The notes under the pieces: generated by a model
The model's database searches: none
Seen by the model: only the letters and a program-made list of their open reading frames with translations
What the model was told of the DNA's origin: nothing
Part shown: piece after piece, positions 43,283 to 52,097 of the stretch
How positions within the stretch are numbered: the first letter of the stretch is position 1
How the letters are laid out: the number at the start of each line of letters is the position of its first letter
Assembly: GCA_944391115.1 (NCBI GenBank)
Contig: CALXSJ010000018.1
Coordinates: 1 to 64,000 of the forward strand
Origin: an uncultured Victivallales bacterium
GTDB lineage: Bacteria > Verrucomicrobiota > Lentisphaeria > Victivallales > UBA1829
Direction: 5' to 3'
DNA: 64,000 nt
Translations under genes and position numbers: made by a program

Positions 43283-45574
43283 TTAAATGTCCCTCAACTC
43301 AAGCACGGTTTCCCTGCCTCCCAGGAAGGCCCGGGCGGAAAGAGCCGTTTTTTCCGCGGAACGGAGAATCGCCGCGCATTTCCCGTGAAAGGCGTTGACA
43401 TAAGGAAGATGGAATTCCTTTGTGCCGGTCGGGTCGCCAGCGTCCGCCGCAAGAATGACGGACGGACTCTCAAAGGAGATTCTGTCTCCCGCGTCCGGAC
43501 AGATCACGCCGGAACGGTCCACGACGGAAACGGTGACAAATACAAGTTCACCGCAGCGTTCCGCCTCGCCGACGAGATGATCCGGCTCTCCCGCGGTCCG
43601 CACCACACTTTCCATCAGGACATTTCCGTTCCGGTCCAGAGCCTTCGCCCGGAGTTCCCCGGGTTCATAACGCACGCTCTTCCAGACAAGGCGGTAGCGT
43701 CCGAGAAGTTTTTTCGGACTTTTCGCGCGCACGCCCTGCGAAACGCCGTTGACAAACAGTTCCACCCGGTCAAAGCTCGTATAACACTGAACCGGGAGAA
43801 TGTTCCCTTCCCGTCCCGGCCAGGTCCAGTGCGGCATCAGATGCAGCACATTCTGGCTTGTCCAGCGGGAACGGTAAAGATACACACGGTCCTTCGGAAT
43901 GCCGCAGAGATCGAAAATTCCGTAATAGGAGCTTCTGGAAGGCCATTTATTCTGGTAGGGGGTGGGTTCTCCGAGATAATCGAATCCGGTCCAGACGAAC
44001 TCGCCCATGACAAAGGGGTTGTCGTCCTGACCCTTGAATTCATGATCGGGCACCGTCCCCCCCGCCGAACAGCAGAGGTCGAAGCTGTCGACCTGAAGAT
44101 TGTCCTTTCTTTCGAGCTCCTCGAAGAACCGGTCGGAATATTCCCCGCGGCTGCTGAGCGTCGAAGCGCTTTCCGAAGAATAGATCGGAGCATCCGGGAA
44201 ATTATGATGGTAGACGGAATAGATATAGGGTTTGTAGTTGAAGCCTTTCACATCCACATCGTCGAACAGACCGCCGCGGATGCTGTCGTCGCCGTTGTTG
44301 AGTCCGGCCGTCGTCGGACGGGTGGGATCCTCGTCATGGCAGATCGCGCACAGACGCCGGGTCATTTCCGGCCCCTCCGGAACATACTGCTCGTCAATCT
44401 CGTTGCCGATGCTCCACATGATGACGCTCGGATGGTTGGCGTCGCGCCGGATCATATCCCGGAGATCGCGTTCCGACCATTCGTCAAAGTAAAGATTGTA
44501 GCCGTTCGGACATTTCGGGAGCTTCCATTCATCAAACGCCTCGCAGAGCACCAGAAACCCGAGCTCGTCGCACAAATCGAGAAATTCCGGATCCGGCGGA
44601 TTGTGAGAAGTCCGGATCGCATTGCATCCGATTCCCTTGAGCTGGAGGAGACGATGACGCGTCGCGTCGCGGTTCACAGCCGTGCCCAGCGGCCCCAGAT
44701 CGTGATGCAGACACACGCCCTGGAACTTCAGGGGTGTGCCGTTGATGAGGAAACCGCGAACCGAATCAAACACCGTATCGCGCAGTCCGAACCGGATTTC
44801 CCGTTTTTCCTCCCCGAGTTCCAAAACAAGGCGGTAGAGATGCGGCGTGTCCGGATGCCAGAAAGAGGGATTCTCAATCCGGAAAGCGCTGGAGAAATCC
44901 GTCGTTCCCTCCATGGTTTCGCCGAATACGGGCGATCCGTCCGGCGCGGAAACGGAAATTCTCAGATGCGCCGTTTCCTTTTCCGGGTTGTGAACCCGGA
45001 CCGTCACGCGGACACTGCCGCCCTCCGTGCGGACCCGCACCCCCCAGTGTTCGATATGGACACGCCCGGCAGTCACAAGACGGACATGCCGGTAGATGCC
45101 GCCACCCGGATACCAGCGGCTGGCCTGCGGATAATTCTCCGCCTCCACCGCAAGAACATTCTCTCCGGGATGCACAAGTTCCGTGAGATCAACGGCAAAC
45201 GACGAATAACCGTAAGGCCGTCCTCCCGCATATTTCCCGTTGCAGTAGACTTTCGAGTTGGCCATGATGCCGTCGAATTCCACCCGGACATGCCCGGGAA
45301 GCTTCTCCCCCATCAGGAAGCGTTTCCGGTAGAATCCTTTCCCGACATGCGGCAGTCCGCCCGTTCTTCCGGGAAGGGTGTAATGATAGGAACGGTTCCC
45401 GGCGGCATCCAGGACCGTGATCTCCGCATCGTTCTGCGGAGAAAAGGGCCCGCGGATCGCCCAGTCATGCGGCACATCAACGCTCTCCCATGCGGAGTCG
45501 TCGAAATCCGGCTGTTCAAATCCTTCAGTGATGCTTCGCGTAAAACGCCAGTCCCGTTCCAGATTGTTGTCCAT
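43283..45574 (-). CDS. GH2 beta-galactosidase-like enzyme
   Basis: 763 residues from the ATG at 45574, with AGGAG 6 bp upstream; earlier in-frame starts at 45592 and 45703 lack a binding site. The order is GH2 sugar-binding domain (FDDSAWESVDVPHDWAI), immunoglobulin-like domain, then TIM barrel. The acid/base is E392 in WSIGNEIDEQ and the nucleophile E468 in YSSESAST. A C-terminal immunoglobulin-like region carries the malectin-like DUF4982 type segment. There is no signal peptide, so the enzyme is probably cytoplasmic. It is the first gene of the eight-gene minus-strand run and has its own promoter. Confidence 0.9.
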   Translation of the reverse strand: MDNNLERDWRFTRSITEGFEQPDFDDSAWESVDVPHDWAIRGPFSPQNDAEITVLDAAGNRSYHYTLPGRTGGLPHVGKGFYRKRFLMGEKLPGHVRVEFDGIMANSKVYCNGKYAGGRPYGYSSFAVDLTELVHPGENVLAVEAENYPQASRWYPGGGIYRHVRLVTAGRVHIEHWGVRVRTEGGSVRVTVRVHNPEKETAHLRISVSAPDGSPVFGETMEGTTDFSSAFRIENPSFWHPDTPHLYRLVLELGEEKREIRFGLRDTVFDSVRGFLINGTPLKFQGVCLHHDLGPLGTAVNRDATRHRLLQLKGIGCNAIRTSHNPPDPEFLDLCDELGFLVLCEAFDEWKLPKCPNGYNLYFDEWSERDLRDMIRRDANHPSVIMWSIGNEIDEQYVPEGPEMTRRLCAICHDEDPTRPTTAGLNNGDDSIRGGLFDDVDVKGFNYKPYIYSVYHHNFPDAPIYSSESASTLSSRGEYSDRFFEELERKDNLQVDSFDLCCSAGGTVPDHEFKGQDDNPFVMGEFVWTGFDYLGEPTPYQNKWPSRSSYYGIFDLCGIPKDRVYLYRSRWTSQNVLHLMPHWTWPGREGNILPVQCYTSFDRVELFVNGVSQGVRAKSPKKLLGRYRLVWKSVRYEPGELRAKALDRNGNVLMESVVRTAGEPDHLVGEAERCGELVFVTVSVVDRSGVICPDAGDRISFESPSVILAADAGDPTGTKEFHLPYVNAFHGKCAAILRSAEKTALSARAFLGGRETVLELRDI

Positions 45575-45655
45575 GAGAATCTCCTGTTTCATGAAAATTG
45601 TTCTTCTGTCCGCTCGCCCGGTCTCCGGAATTCCGAATTTCCGGTCCGCGCCCTT

Positions 45656-45683
45656 ACAGTATGATTTTTTGGAGAAATAGCAA
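45656..45683 (-). promoter_or_regulatory. Candidate promoter of the large minus-strand glycan operon
   Basis: On the minus strand TTGCTA (45678-45683) and TACTGT (45656-45661) are 16 bp apart, about 80 bp before the GH2 start. Downstream genes to 29165 are separated by at most 120 bp. Confidence 0.45.
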
Positions 45684-45776
45684 GTCTCCATTGCAAAAAT
45701 CATCCTATTTTCCCATACTGAAAAGAGGGCTCCCGTCCCTTCGGAAAAGACTCCGCGCGAGCACGAAGCAAGACTT

Positions 45777-46991
45777 CTATTCCCCCTGAATGGCCGATTT
45801 CATATCCGCGGGAATCATCTCGTCGATTGTCACGAAACGGCTCTGCTCGGCGGACGAGCGCATCGCCGCGAATCCAAGCGCCTCCGCGGTAAACGCCTGC
45901 TCGACGGTGGTGAACGGCGCGGACGCCTTTCCGCACATCAGATCCAGGAAGTGACGCGCGACATAAGGTCCTCCGTTGTAATGGATCTTGTTGAAGTATT
46001 CAAACGTGGAGGTTTCCACCGTGCCTTTGCCGTCGAACGGGAAGAACTTGACCTCCCCGAGGTAGCGCTCCTCCTTCGCGAGCGTGATGTAAAGCGCTCC
46101 TTTCGTGCCGACGATCTCATACAACCGGGTATGGCCGGGCATATCGCAGAAATAGGTATGGCTGTAAGTGCCGAACACGCCGCCGGACATCCGGATCAGG
46201 CAGGCTTCGTTGTCCGGCACATCCACTTCCTTGGCAAACACACAGAGCTTGTTGAGAATGCTCACGTCCCGGATCCCCGCGGAGCTGATGCGCCCGAGAT
46301 TCGCATGCGGGCATTCCTGGGCGTCCGGGCAGTCAAGGCAGGTCAGGTCGTCCGGCTTCGTTCCGCCGACCACATGCTGGGCGGAAAGCATCGACACAGC
46401 AAGCGGCTTCGCCCCGGTCAGATAGAGCATCACGTCAAGATCGTGCGTCGCCTTTTCGATCATGTGTCCCCCGCCTCCGCGCTGCGTCCTGCGGAAGGTG
46501 TGGAACATGCCGATTCCCGTCCGCTGGGAGAATTCGAAGGAACAGATCCTGCCGAGCTTTCCCTGTTCGATCAGTTCGCGCGCCTTCCGGATCACCGGCG
46601 CGTAACGCATGACATGATCCACGACGATCGGAGCGGGATATTTCCGTGCGAAACGGACGATCTCCGCGATTTTCTCCAGAGAAGTGTCAAGCGGTTTTTC
46701 AATCAGAACCGGAATCGAGGCGCCCTCCATCTTGCGCAGATTCTCCAGATGCGTGAAGTTGGGAGAGGCGATGATCACGCCGTCGGGCGACGCCTTGCTC
46801 AGAAGCTCCTCCACCGTCGCAAAGCGCGGAATTCCTTCCATGCCGTTCCATTCACATCCGCGCCGGTACATGAGATCATCCGGTTCCACGACGCCGCAGA
46901 CTTCAATTCCGCCGTGCGTCGCCTCGTAAAATTCGAGTCCGTGACGTTTCCCCATTTCGCCGAAACCGATGATGCCGATCCTTTTTTTCAT
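45777..46991 (-). CDS. Gfo/Idh/MocA-family oxidoreductase
   Basis: 404 residues from the ATG at 46991, with AGGAG 10 bp upstream; a TTG start further up is less likely. The N-terminal Rossmann motif is IGIIGFGEMGKRHG and the family motif EKPLD lies near 95. The C-terminal half is the alpha/beta domain that binds sugar. A cysteine group CLDCPDAQEC near 220 is uncommon in the family and could bind metal. Such enzymes oxidise or reduce sugars and sugar acids with NAD(P). It is divergent from AraC-2 and close to the GH2 operon, so it probably works in catabolism of a released sugar. Confidence 0.88.
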   Translation of the reverse strand: MKKRIGIIGFGEMGKRHGLEFYEATHGGIEVCGVVEPDDLMYRRGCEWNGMEGIPRFATVEELLSKASPDGVIIASPNFTHLENLRKMEGASIPVLIEKPLDTSLEKIAEIVRFARKYPAPIVVDHVMRYAPVIRKARELIEQGKLGRICSFEFSQRTGIGMFHTFRRTQRGGGGHMIEKATHDLDVMLYLTGAKPLAVSMLSAQHVVGGTKPDDLTCLDCPDAQECPHANLGRISSAGIRDVSILNKLCVFAKEVDVPDNEACLIRMSGGVFGTYSHTYFCDMPGHTRLYEIVGTKGALYITLAKEERYLGEVKFFPFDGKGTVETSTFEYFNKIHYNGGPYVARHFLDLMCGKASAPFTTVEQAFTAEALGFAAMRSSAEQSRFVTIDEMIPADMKSAIQGE

Positions 46992-47029
46992 TTGTGCAGC
47001 ACTCCTTTGCAAATTCGTTCCGCATTATA

Positions 47030-47058
47030 ATTATATTAGAGAATCTCACCTTTGGCAA
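47030..47058 (-). promoter_or_regulatory. Candidate promoter of the Gfo/Idh gene with overlapping palindrome
   Basis: On the minus strand TTGCCA (47053-47058) and TATAAT (47030-47035) are 17 bp apart. The perfect 10-bp palindrome GGCAATTGCC at 47054-47063 covers the -35 element and could be an operator. Nearby TTTTTTTGCAT resembles the end of the 38-bp sites at 28088 and 49296. Confidence 0.6.
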
Positions 47059-47165
47059 TTGCCTTTTTTTGCATTATCGGGAAAATATATTGCAGGAAAA
47101 GGCCATCCCGCTTGAAAAAGTTCTTTCTCCGCGCTATGATATCCGGAAAACACAGGAGGACCAGA

Positions 47166-48089
47166 ATGGCGGAAAGGCGTCCGGGCGGCGAGTTCCGGAA
47201 ACAGTGCAACATTTCGAAATCCTATCATGAGGAGTTCCTGATCTGCCGGAACCGCGTCGATCAGTTCCAGGGCAACGCCATCTATCTGAACGCCTACGGG
47301 GAATCCCGGATCGCGCCCGGCGGCGTGACCAGAATGACCTGCCAGGGAAAAAGTTTTTTCTCGCAGTGGTGCATTGAACTGATTGAGGAAGGCAGCGGCG
47401 AATTCATCAGCCGCTCCCTGAGAGAGCCGCTGCAACCGGGCTCGCTCTGCATCATACGGTCCGACATGATGGCGGAAATTCATGCGGCGCCGGACACTCC
47501 GCTGTTCAAACGGGTGCTCATGGTGGAAAAATCCTCTCTCGTCTCCCTGCTCTGCATGCATGATTTCAGCAGGGAAAATGAAGTGCTCCGCCTGACGGAG
47601 CCGAAACGCATCGAGAACATCTATGATGAAATCAAGCGGATCTGCTGCGAAGGAGGCGGCGACCTGCAGATGCGCCTGTCGGTTCTGGTGTACCGGTTTT
47701 TTCTTGAAATCAGCCGCCAGCGGCATCCCTGGAACCGGAAACGCACGCTTCAGTCGCTCCTGCGCCGGATCCTTTCCAATCCCGCGGAAGATTACTCCAG
47801 GGAAAACATGGCGCGGATGCTCGGCGTGAACATCCGGACGCTGACCCGGCGCTTTTCGGATGCGGTGGGCTGCTCTCCGACGAACTTTGTCATTCAGGCC
47901 CGCATGCGGAGCGCCTGCGAACTCCTGGAGTCCGGCGCCCTGCCCGTTCACATGGTCGCGGAAGCCTGCGGCTATCAGAGCACCGCTTTTTTTTCCCGGG
48001 AATTCCGGAAATATTCCGGCATGACGCCGCGGGAATACAGGGAAAAGCAGGGAGCATCCAGGACGGACCTTCATGAGGAAAAACCGTAA
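47166..48089 (+). CDS. AraC-family regulator (AraC-2)
   Basis: 307 residues from the ATG at 47166, which has AGGAGG 6 bp upstream; a longer frame from 47052 has no binding site. The cupin-like N-terminal domain shows QFQGNAIYLNAYGESRIAPGG, close to AraC-1 at 28196. The DNA-binding half has MARMLGVNIRTLTRRFSDAVG and MVAEACGYQSTAFFSREFRKY. It diverges from the Gfo/Idh gene and precedes an Ldh-type dehydrogenase on the opposite strand. It may control this small catabolic group; the effector is unknown. Confidence 0.88.
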   Translation: MAERRPGGEFRKQCNISKSYHEEFLICRNRVDQFQGNAIYLNAYGESRIAPGGVTRMTCQGKSFFSQWCIELIEEGSGEFISRSLREPLQPGSLCIIRSDMMAEIHAAPDTPLFKRVLMVEKSSLVSLLCMHDFSRENEVLRLTEPKRIENIYDEIKRICCEGGGDLQMRLSVLVYRFFLEISRQRHPWNRKRTLQSLLRRILSNPAEDYSRENMARMLGVNIRTLTRRFSDAVGCSPTNFVIQARMRSACELLESGALPVHMVAEACGYQSTAFFSREFRKYSGMTPREYREKQGASRTDLHEEKP

Positions 48090-48142
48090 TTGAACCGCCC
48101 CGGGACGCTCCCGTGAAAGGAAAACGCGGCGGCAACCTCTTC

Positions 48143-49192
48143 TCATTCCAGATTCAGGCGGACTCCGGTCAGCGCGGCGGCCCGCTGCAGCTCCCGGACG
48201 GAAGCCTCCGGGAGCGGAACCCCGTTTGCGCGCGCGTCCGCTTCCCGTTCAAACTCCAGTTCGCCGGGATACAGAGTGCGTTCGGCGTCCGGCGCGACCG
48301 GAGAGCGTTTCAGTTCGTCAATCATGGCGTCCACACGGGCGCGGAAACGCTCCGCGCCGCCGAAGAAAGCCGGATTCAGGGCAAGGAAACAGTGTCCGGT
48401 GTCGGCATCCCGCCCGGGAAGCGTATTCCAGGAATGAACGCCGGAAAGCAGTCCGGAAAGTCCGAGGACACCGGTCATCAGCTCCACCATGATTGCGAAA
48501 CCGTATCCCTTGTGCTCCGCGAACGGAAGCATGATGCCGCCGTTGTAAATATCCTGCGGATCCTCCGTCGCCTCGCCTTTCGCATTCAGAATCCAGCCGC
48601 GCGGAATTCTGCGCCCCTCCCGCGCCGCGATTTCGATCTTCCCGCTGGCGACCTTGCTCATGCAGACGTCGAACAGAACGGCCCGGTGCCGCGCGCCGGG
48701 CGCCGCATAGGCAAACGGATTGTTCCCGATGACGGAGGCCGCGCCGCCCGGGGCGGCGATCAGCGGAACCGTGTTGCTCATGGAAAACGTGAGAAAACCG
48801 GCCTCGGCGCCGCGCATCGCATAATAACCGGCGGCGCCGTAGTGATCGCTGTGGTTGACCGTCACCACCGTCACCGGCTGTTTCTCCGCGCGTTTCAGAA
48901 GAAGCTCCAGCGCCTTGACGGAAGCCGGAATGCCGAGGCCGCCCGCGGCGCTGACCTGAACCGCGCACGGCGTGTCATTCAAAATCTCAAGATCGGCGGA
49001 CGGTCTGATCCCTCCGGCGCGGATACAGTCGATATAACGGGCGCTCCGTACGACACCGTGAGAATGAACTCCCCGCATGTCTGTCGTAACCAGCACTTCG
49101 GCAAGCATTTCCGCATCTTCCGCGGGTACCCCCGCCCGGATGAAAATTTCTCTGCAGGCGTCATGCAGACGCGATACGTTGAAGCGACTCAT
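48143..49192 (-). CDS. Ldh-family (malate/L-lactate/ureidoglycolate type) NAD(P)-dependent oxidoreductase
   Basis: 349 residues from the ATG at 49192; the open frame extends 31 codons upstream across the promoter and is rejected. Family marks are the N-terminal helical part with MRGVHSHGVVR (active-site histidines), VNHSDHYGAAGYYAMRG and APGGAASVIGNNPFAYA for the nucleotide, and ILNAKGEATEDPQ. The family oxidises 2-hydroxyacids, or reduces 2-oxoacids, with an unusual NAD(P) fold. It is transcribed from a promoter preceded by the second copy of the 38-bp site, linking it to glycan module B. Substrate not known. Confidence 0.87.
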   Translation of the reverse strand: MSRFNVSRLHDACREIFIRAGVPAEDAEMLAEVLVTTDMRGVHSHGVVRSARYIDCIRAGGIRPSADLEILNDTPCAVQVSAAGGLGIPASVKALELLLKRAEKQPVTVVTVNHSDHYGAAGYYAMRGAEAGFLTFSMSNTVPLIAAPGGAASVIGNNPFAYAAPGARHRAVLFDVCMSKVASGKIEIAAREGRRIPRGWILNAKGEATEDPQDIYNGGIMLPFAEHKGYGFAIMVELMTGVLGLSGLLSGVHSWNTLPGRDADTGHCFLALNPAFFGGAERFRARVDAMIDELKRSPVAPDAERTLYPGELEFEREADARANGVPLPEASVRELQRAAALTGVRLNLE

Positions 49193-49257
49193 TTTTTCTG
49201 CTTTCTCCGTTTTTCCGATATCCTGATGAATCTTATCTCTTTCATTTCCTTTGCTAT

Positions 49258-49285
49258 AAGATAAGAGGCAGGAAAACTTTTGCAA
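49258..49285 (-). promoter_or_regulatory. Candidate promoter of the Ldh-family gene
   Basis: On the minus strand TTGCAA (49280-49285) and TATCTT (49258-49263) are 16 bp apart. The 38-bp site begins 11 bp upstream of this -35, as at the module B promoter. The remaining part of the 324-bp gap (49334-49448) contains nothing else recognised. Confidence 0.55.
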
Positions 49286-49295
49286 CGAATCGGAA

Positions 49296-49333
49296 TATCA
49301 TAATTCTGATAAAAAATTATACTTTTTTGCATC
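49296..49333. promoter_or_regulatory. Putative AraC-type regulator site, copy B
   Basis: Shares 33 of 38 positions with the segment at 28088 in the same orientation, including TATCATAATT, TGATAAAAA and the ending TTTGCATC. The distance to the neighbouring minus-strand -35 is the same in both cases. Confidence 0.6.
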
Positions 49334-49448
49334 ACAATCCGCAGAGGCGGGCCGCAGGTCTCCTGGCGTCCATGCGTTTCTTTTGCGGATCGCAGCCGCA
49401 TGGCAGGGCGATATCCCGGAAAATATCCCGGATGGCAGTTTTTTTCTC

Positions 49449-49476
49449 TTGAATCTGGGCGCAGACCGGATATTTT
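49449..49476 (+). promoter_or_regulatory. Candidate promoter of the envelope lipoprotein cluster
   Basis: TTGAAT (49449-49454) and TATTTT (49471-49476) are 16 bp apart, 40 bp upstream of the first gene at 49517. Confidence 0.45.
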
Positions 49477-49516
49477 ACCTTTTGAAAAAACCGCGGACAC
49501 CGGAGAGACATCGGAG

Positions 49517-49873
49517 ATGAAAAGAAAAATATTGATCGCGGCAGCCGTCATTACCGCCGCGGCCGCCATTCTTGCGGTAAAACGCTTTCTCGTTGTTTCT
49601 GACCAGGAGAGGAAAGTCTACGGACAGCCCGAAGCGGCGGTTTCCTCCGCGGAACTGGAAAATGCCGACCTCGTCCGAATCGCGACTCGCGGACTCCGCG
49701 ACCGCGGAATTGAAACGAAATGCGTCATGGTGAAGCTGGACGGTGCTTTCCCGGACGGCTCGCGCAAAGTCATCCTGGTATTGAAGAACGGGCGCGAAAT
49801 GAAAGGCCGTCTTTACAGGGAACGAAACCGTCTGAAGATTGCCGCGGATGTCATCAGCATGTTTGAACAATAA
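49517..49873 (+). CDS. Small membrane-anchored protein of unknown function
   Basis: 118 residues from the ATG at 49517 behind CGGAG. A lysine-arginine start and one hydrophobic helix (ILIAAAVITAAAAILAV) suggest an inner-membrane anchor or uncleaved signal. The rest is a compact domain with alternating strands (KCVMVKLDGAFPDGSRKVIL, GREMKGRLYRERNRL). No family was recognised. It is the first gene of the CsgG/LpoB-type cluster, 17 bp before the next gene, so an envelope role is likely by association. Confidence 0.65.
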   Translation: MKRKILIAAAVITAAAAILAVKRFLVVSDQERKVYGQPEAAVSSAELENADLVRIATRGLRDRGIETKCVMVKLDGAFPDGSRKVILVLKNGREMKGRLYRERNRLKIAADVISMFEQ

Positions 49874-49890
49874 GCACAGGAGGCAGAAAA

Positions 49891-50760
49891 ATGCGTTCGG
49901 CGATGAAACGAAGGATGTATGCCATGTTCGCCGCGTTCTGCGCGCTCGTCTTCGCAGGAGCGGAGGCCGCGGGAACACGGGAGACGGAAAAGAAAAAGGC
50001 GGAACCGCCCGCCATGAAAATCGCGGTGCTGGATTTCACCTGCATCGACCTGACCGGTCAGAAGCTGCGCCTTGTCAGGAACCGCCCCGTCAACACGGAT
50101 TACAGGGGAATTCTCAGCAGCGCGGACCGTCAGAGCATCGACGACAGGATGCAGGGATTCGTACGGATGCTGGATGCAAGATTCGCCGGAACCGCCGCAA
50201 TGGCCGGCATTCGGCGGGATCTGCGGGAAAGCGAACGCGACCGGGCGGAACGCGAGGCGCTGGCGAAGAAAATATTGAATTCGAAACAGCGCCCTCTCGT
50301 CATCGGAGCCGAATATATGACCGCCTCTCTCGGAGAATATCCGGAAATCTTTTCCCTGGCAAACCGGGAGGGGATTGAATCCGCGCTGAAATCTCTCGAC
50401 TTCGGGCGCGCCCAGACCGCGGAGGATGCGGACCGGAGAATCCGGGAATTCATGGAAAAAAGCGGCGCCACCCACATTTTGACAGGAACTGTCGCCGACC
50501 TGAAAACCGAACATAAGAAATTCTCCGGCTACGGCGTCAGGACCGACAGGGTTGTTTATTCTCTGGATGTGCTGGTGAAACTCATCGACCTGAAAACCAG
50601 TCAGATCGCGTTTTCCGGCGTTTTCACCGGAGAACTATCGCAAATGAACACGAAATTTGCGCAGACAATCAATGATTCGCTGTTTCAGGATCTGATGAAG
50701 GACGCCGTCAAACAGGCCGCGGAGACGATGAGCAGACGCTTTGCGGCAGACGGAAAATAA
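49891..50760 (+). CDS. Secreted CsgG/LpoB-like protein
   Basis: 289 residues, with AGGAGG upstream and a signal peptide (MFAAFCALVFAGAEAAG). The mature part starts with a CsgG-like strand (MKIAVLDFTCIDLTGQK), passes a charged helical segment (about 90-135), and shows ATHILTGTVADLKTE and YSLDVLVKLIDLKTSQIAFSG, as in curli-assembly CsgG and the LpoB family. There is no lipobox, so it would be periplasmic or loosely attached. Four further genes of related type follow. A part in assembling or regulating an envelope machine is inferred. Confidence 0.72.
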   Translation: MRSAMKRRMYAMFAAFCALVFAGAEAAGTRETEKKKAEPPAMKIAVLDFTCIDLTGQKLRLVRNRPVNTDYRGILSSADRQSIDDRMQGFVRMLDARFAGTAAMAGIRRDLRESERDRAEREALAKKILNSKQRPLVIGAEYMTASLGEYPEIFSLANREGIESALKSLDFGRAQTAEDADRRIREFMEKSGATHILTGTVADLKTEHKKFSGYGVRTDRVVYSLDVLVKLIDLKTSQIAFSGVFTGELSQMNTKFAQTINDSLFQDLMKDAVKQAAETMSRRFAADGK

Positions 50761-50779
50761 ACGGAAAGAGGTGTCGAAT

Positions 50780-52084
50780 ATGTGGAAATCATTCCTGTTT
50801 CTCGGAATCTTCGCCGTCTGCGCCGGACTGGGCGCCGCGCCGAAGGAAAAAATAGCCGTCTCGGCGGACAACCGCGCAAAGCTCTCCGAAGACGAGATGC
50901 AGACGCTGACCGGCCGGATCGAGGCGAAGCTTAACGGAAAATACAATGTTGTGACACGCTCGGCGCTGGAGGCGATTCTCCAGGAGAATCAGTTCCAGAC
51001 CGAATCCGGACTGGTGGACAATCGCGCCACGCTGGCGCGCTTCGGAAAAATTTCCGGCGTGAATCTGCTTCTTCACTGCGCAATCGGAAAACTCGGGAAC
51101 ACATACACGGCATCCTTCCAGCTTGTGAACTGTTCCACCGGCGAGGTCGCGCCGGAAGGGAAAGCCGTTGTCGACGCCGGCAGTTTCCCGCAGCTCGTGG
51201 CCCGCCTGGACATCGCCCTCGGCAAAATGGGGCTCCTGGCAGGGGAACAGAAAAGCGTGACGCCGCGTCTTGCGGTCCTGCCGGTGAAAGTCACGGGAAA
51301 GAACATCCCGGCGGCGGATGCGGCGGCATTCGGCACAAAGCTGGCGGGCTCGCTCCGGAAAAGCGGCGCTTTCGAGCTTCTGGAACGCGCCGATCTCGAC
51401 AAGATTGTCCGGGAATCGAAAATGGTCGATTTCGCTCTCGCCGACAGCGGACAGTATGCGAAAATCGCACAGCTTTCGGTCGCCGATGAGATCCTCGTCC
51501 TGAACCTCAGGAGGCTGGAAAACAACCGGATCGCAAGCGCCACGCAGATCGCCGGGACCAGTTCGCGCATTGTTTCCAGCGTGCAGGCGGATTTCAAGAT
51601 TCTGGAGGTGAAGACCGGAAAAGTCACCGCCTCCGGGGATTTCAAGTTCACGATGCGCTCCACGGAAATTCCCGCTTCGGAAAAACGCGACTGGACGGCG
51701 GCGGACTACACCAACGCGCTGCTTGACCGCGCCGTCGCCGCTCTGACCGGCGAAATTCTCGAACAGGTCGATCCCGTGCTTGTCGCCGGAGTGGACGGCG
51801 GCAGAATCTATCTGACGCGCGGTTCCCTCGGCGGCGTAAAGCCGGGAGATGTCTACCAGGTGTATGTCAAAAGCGCAGCAGTTGTCCATCCCGTGACGAA
51901 AAAAGTGATCGGTCAGGCGGAAAAAATGGTCGGCGTCATCCGGGTGACCGGCGTCCAGCCGGAGCTGAGCACAGCGTCGATTGTCAGCGGGAAAGCGGCG
52001 GATTTCACGGTCGGCGCGTTCTGCCGCAGGCAGGCGGAAACGCCGGAAGCGGCGCCTCCGCCCGCCTATCCGATGGCACAGTAG
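50780..52084 (+). CDS. Secreted CsgG-like envelope protein
   Basis: 434 residues from the ATG at 50780, chosen for the AGAGGTG upstream and immediate signal peptide (FLFLGIFAVCAGLGAA). Two CsgG-like halves are visible: KYNVVTRSALEAILQENQFQ with CSTGEVAPEG, and RLAVLPVKVTGKN with FELLERADLDKIVRESK and FKILEVKTGKVTASG. A C-terminal beta-domain (YLTRGSLGGVKPGDVYQVYV) resembles the FlgT-like or SH3-like ends found in such proteins. A proline/alanine-rich tail ends the chain. It is 20 bp after the preceding gene and 14 bp before the COG3014-like gene. Confidence 0.72.
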   Translation: MWKSFLFLGIFAVCAGLGAAPKEKIAVSADNRAKLSEDEMQTLTGRIEAKLNGKYNVVTRSALEAILQENQFQTESGLVDNRATLARFGKISGVNLLLHCAIGKLGNTYTASFQLVNCSTGEVAPEGKAVVDAGSFPQLVARLDIALGKMGLLAGEQKSVTPRLAVLPVKVTGKNIPAADAAAFGTKLAGSLRKSGAFELLERADLDKIVRESKMVDFALADSGQYAKIAQLSVADEILVLNLRRLENNRIASATQIAGTSSRIVSSVQADFKILEVKTGKVTASGDFKFTMRSTEIPASEKRDWTAADYTNALLDRAVAALTGEILEQVDPVLVAGVDGGRIYLTRGSLGGVKPGDVYQVYVKSAAVVHPVTKKVIGQAEKMVGVIRVTGVQPELSTASIVSGKAADFTVGAFCRRQAETPEAAPPPAYPMAQ

Positions 52085-52097
52085 GGAAAGGGCTGTC

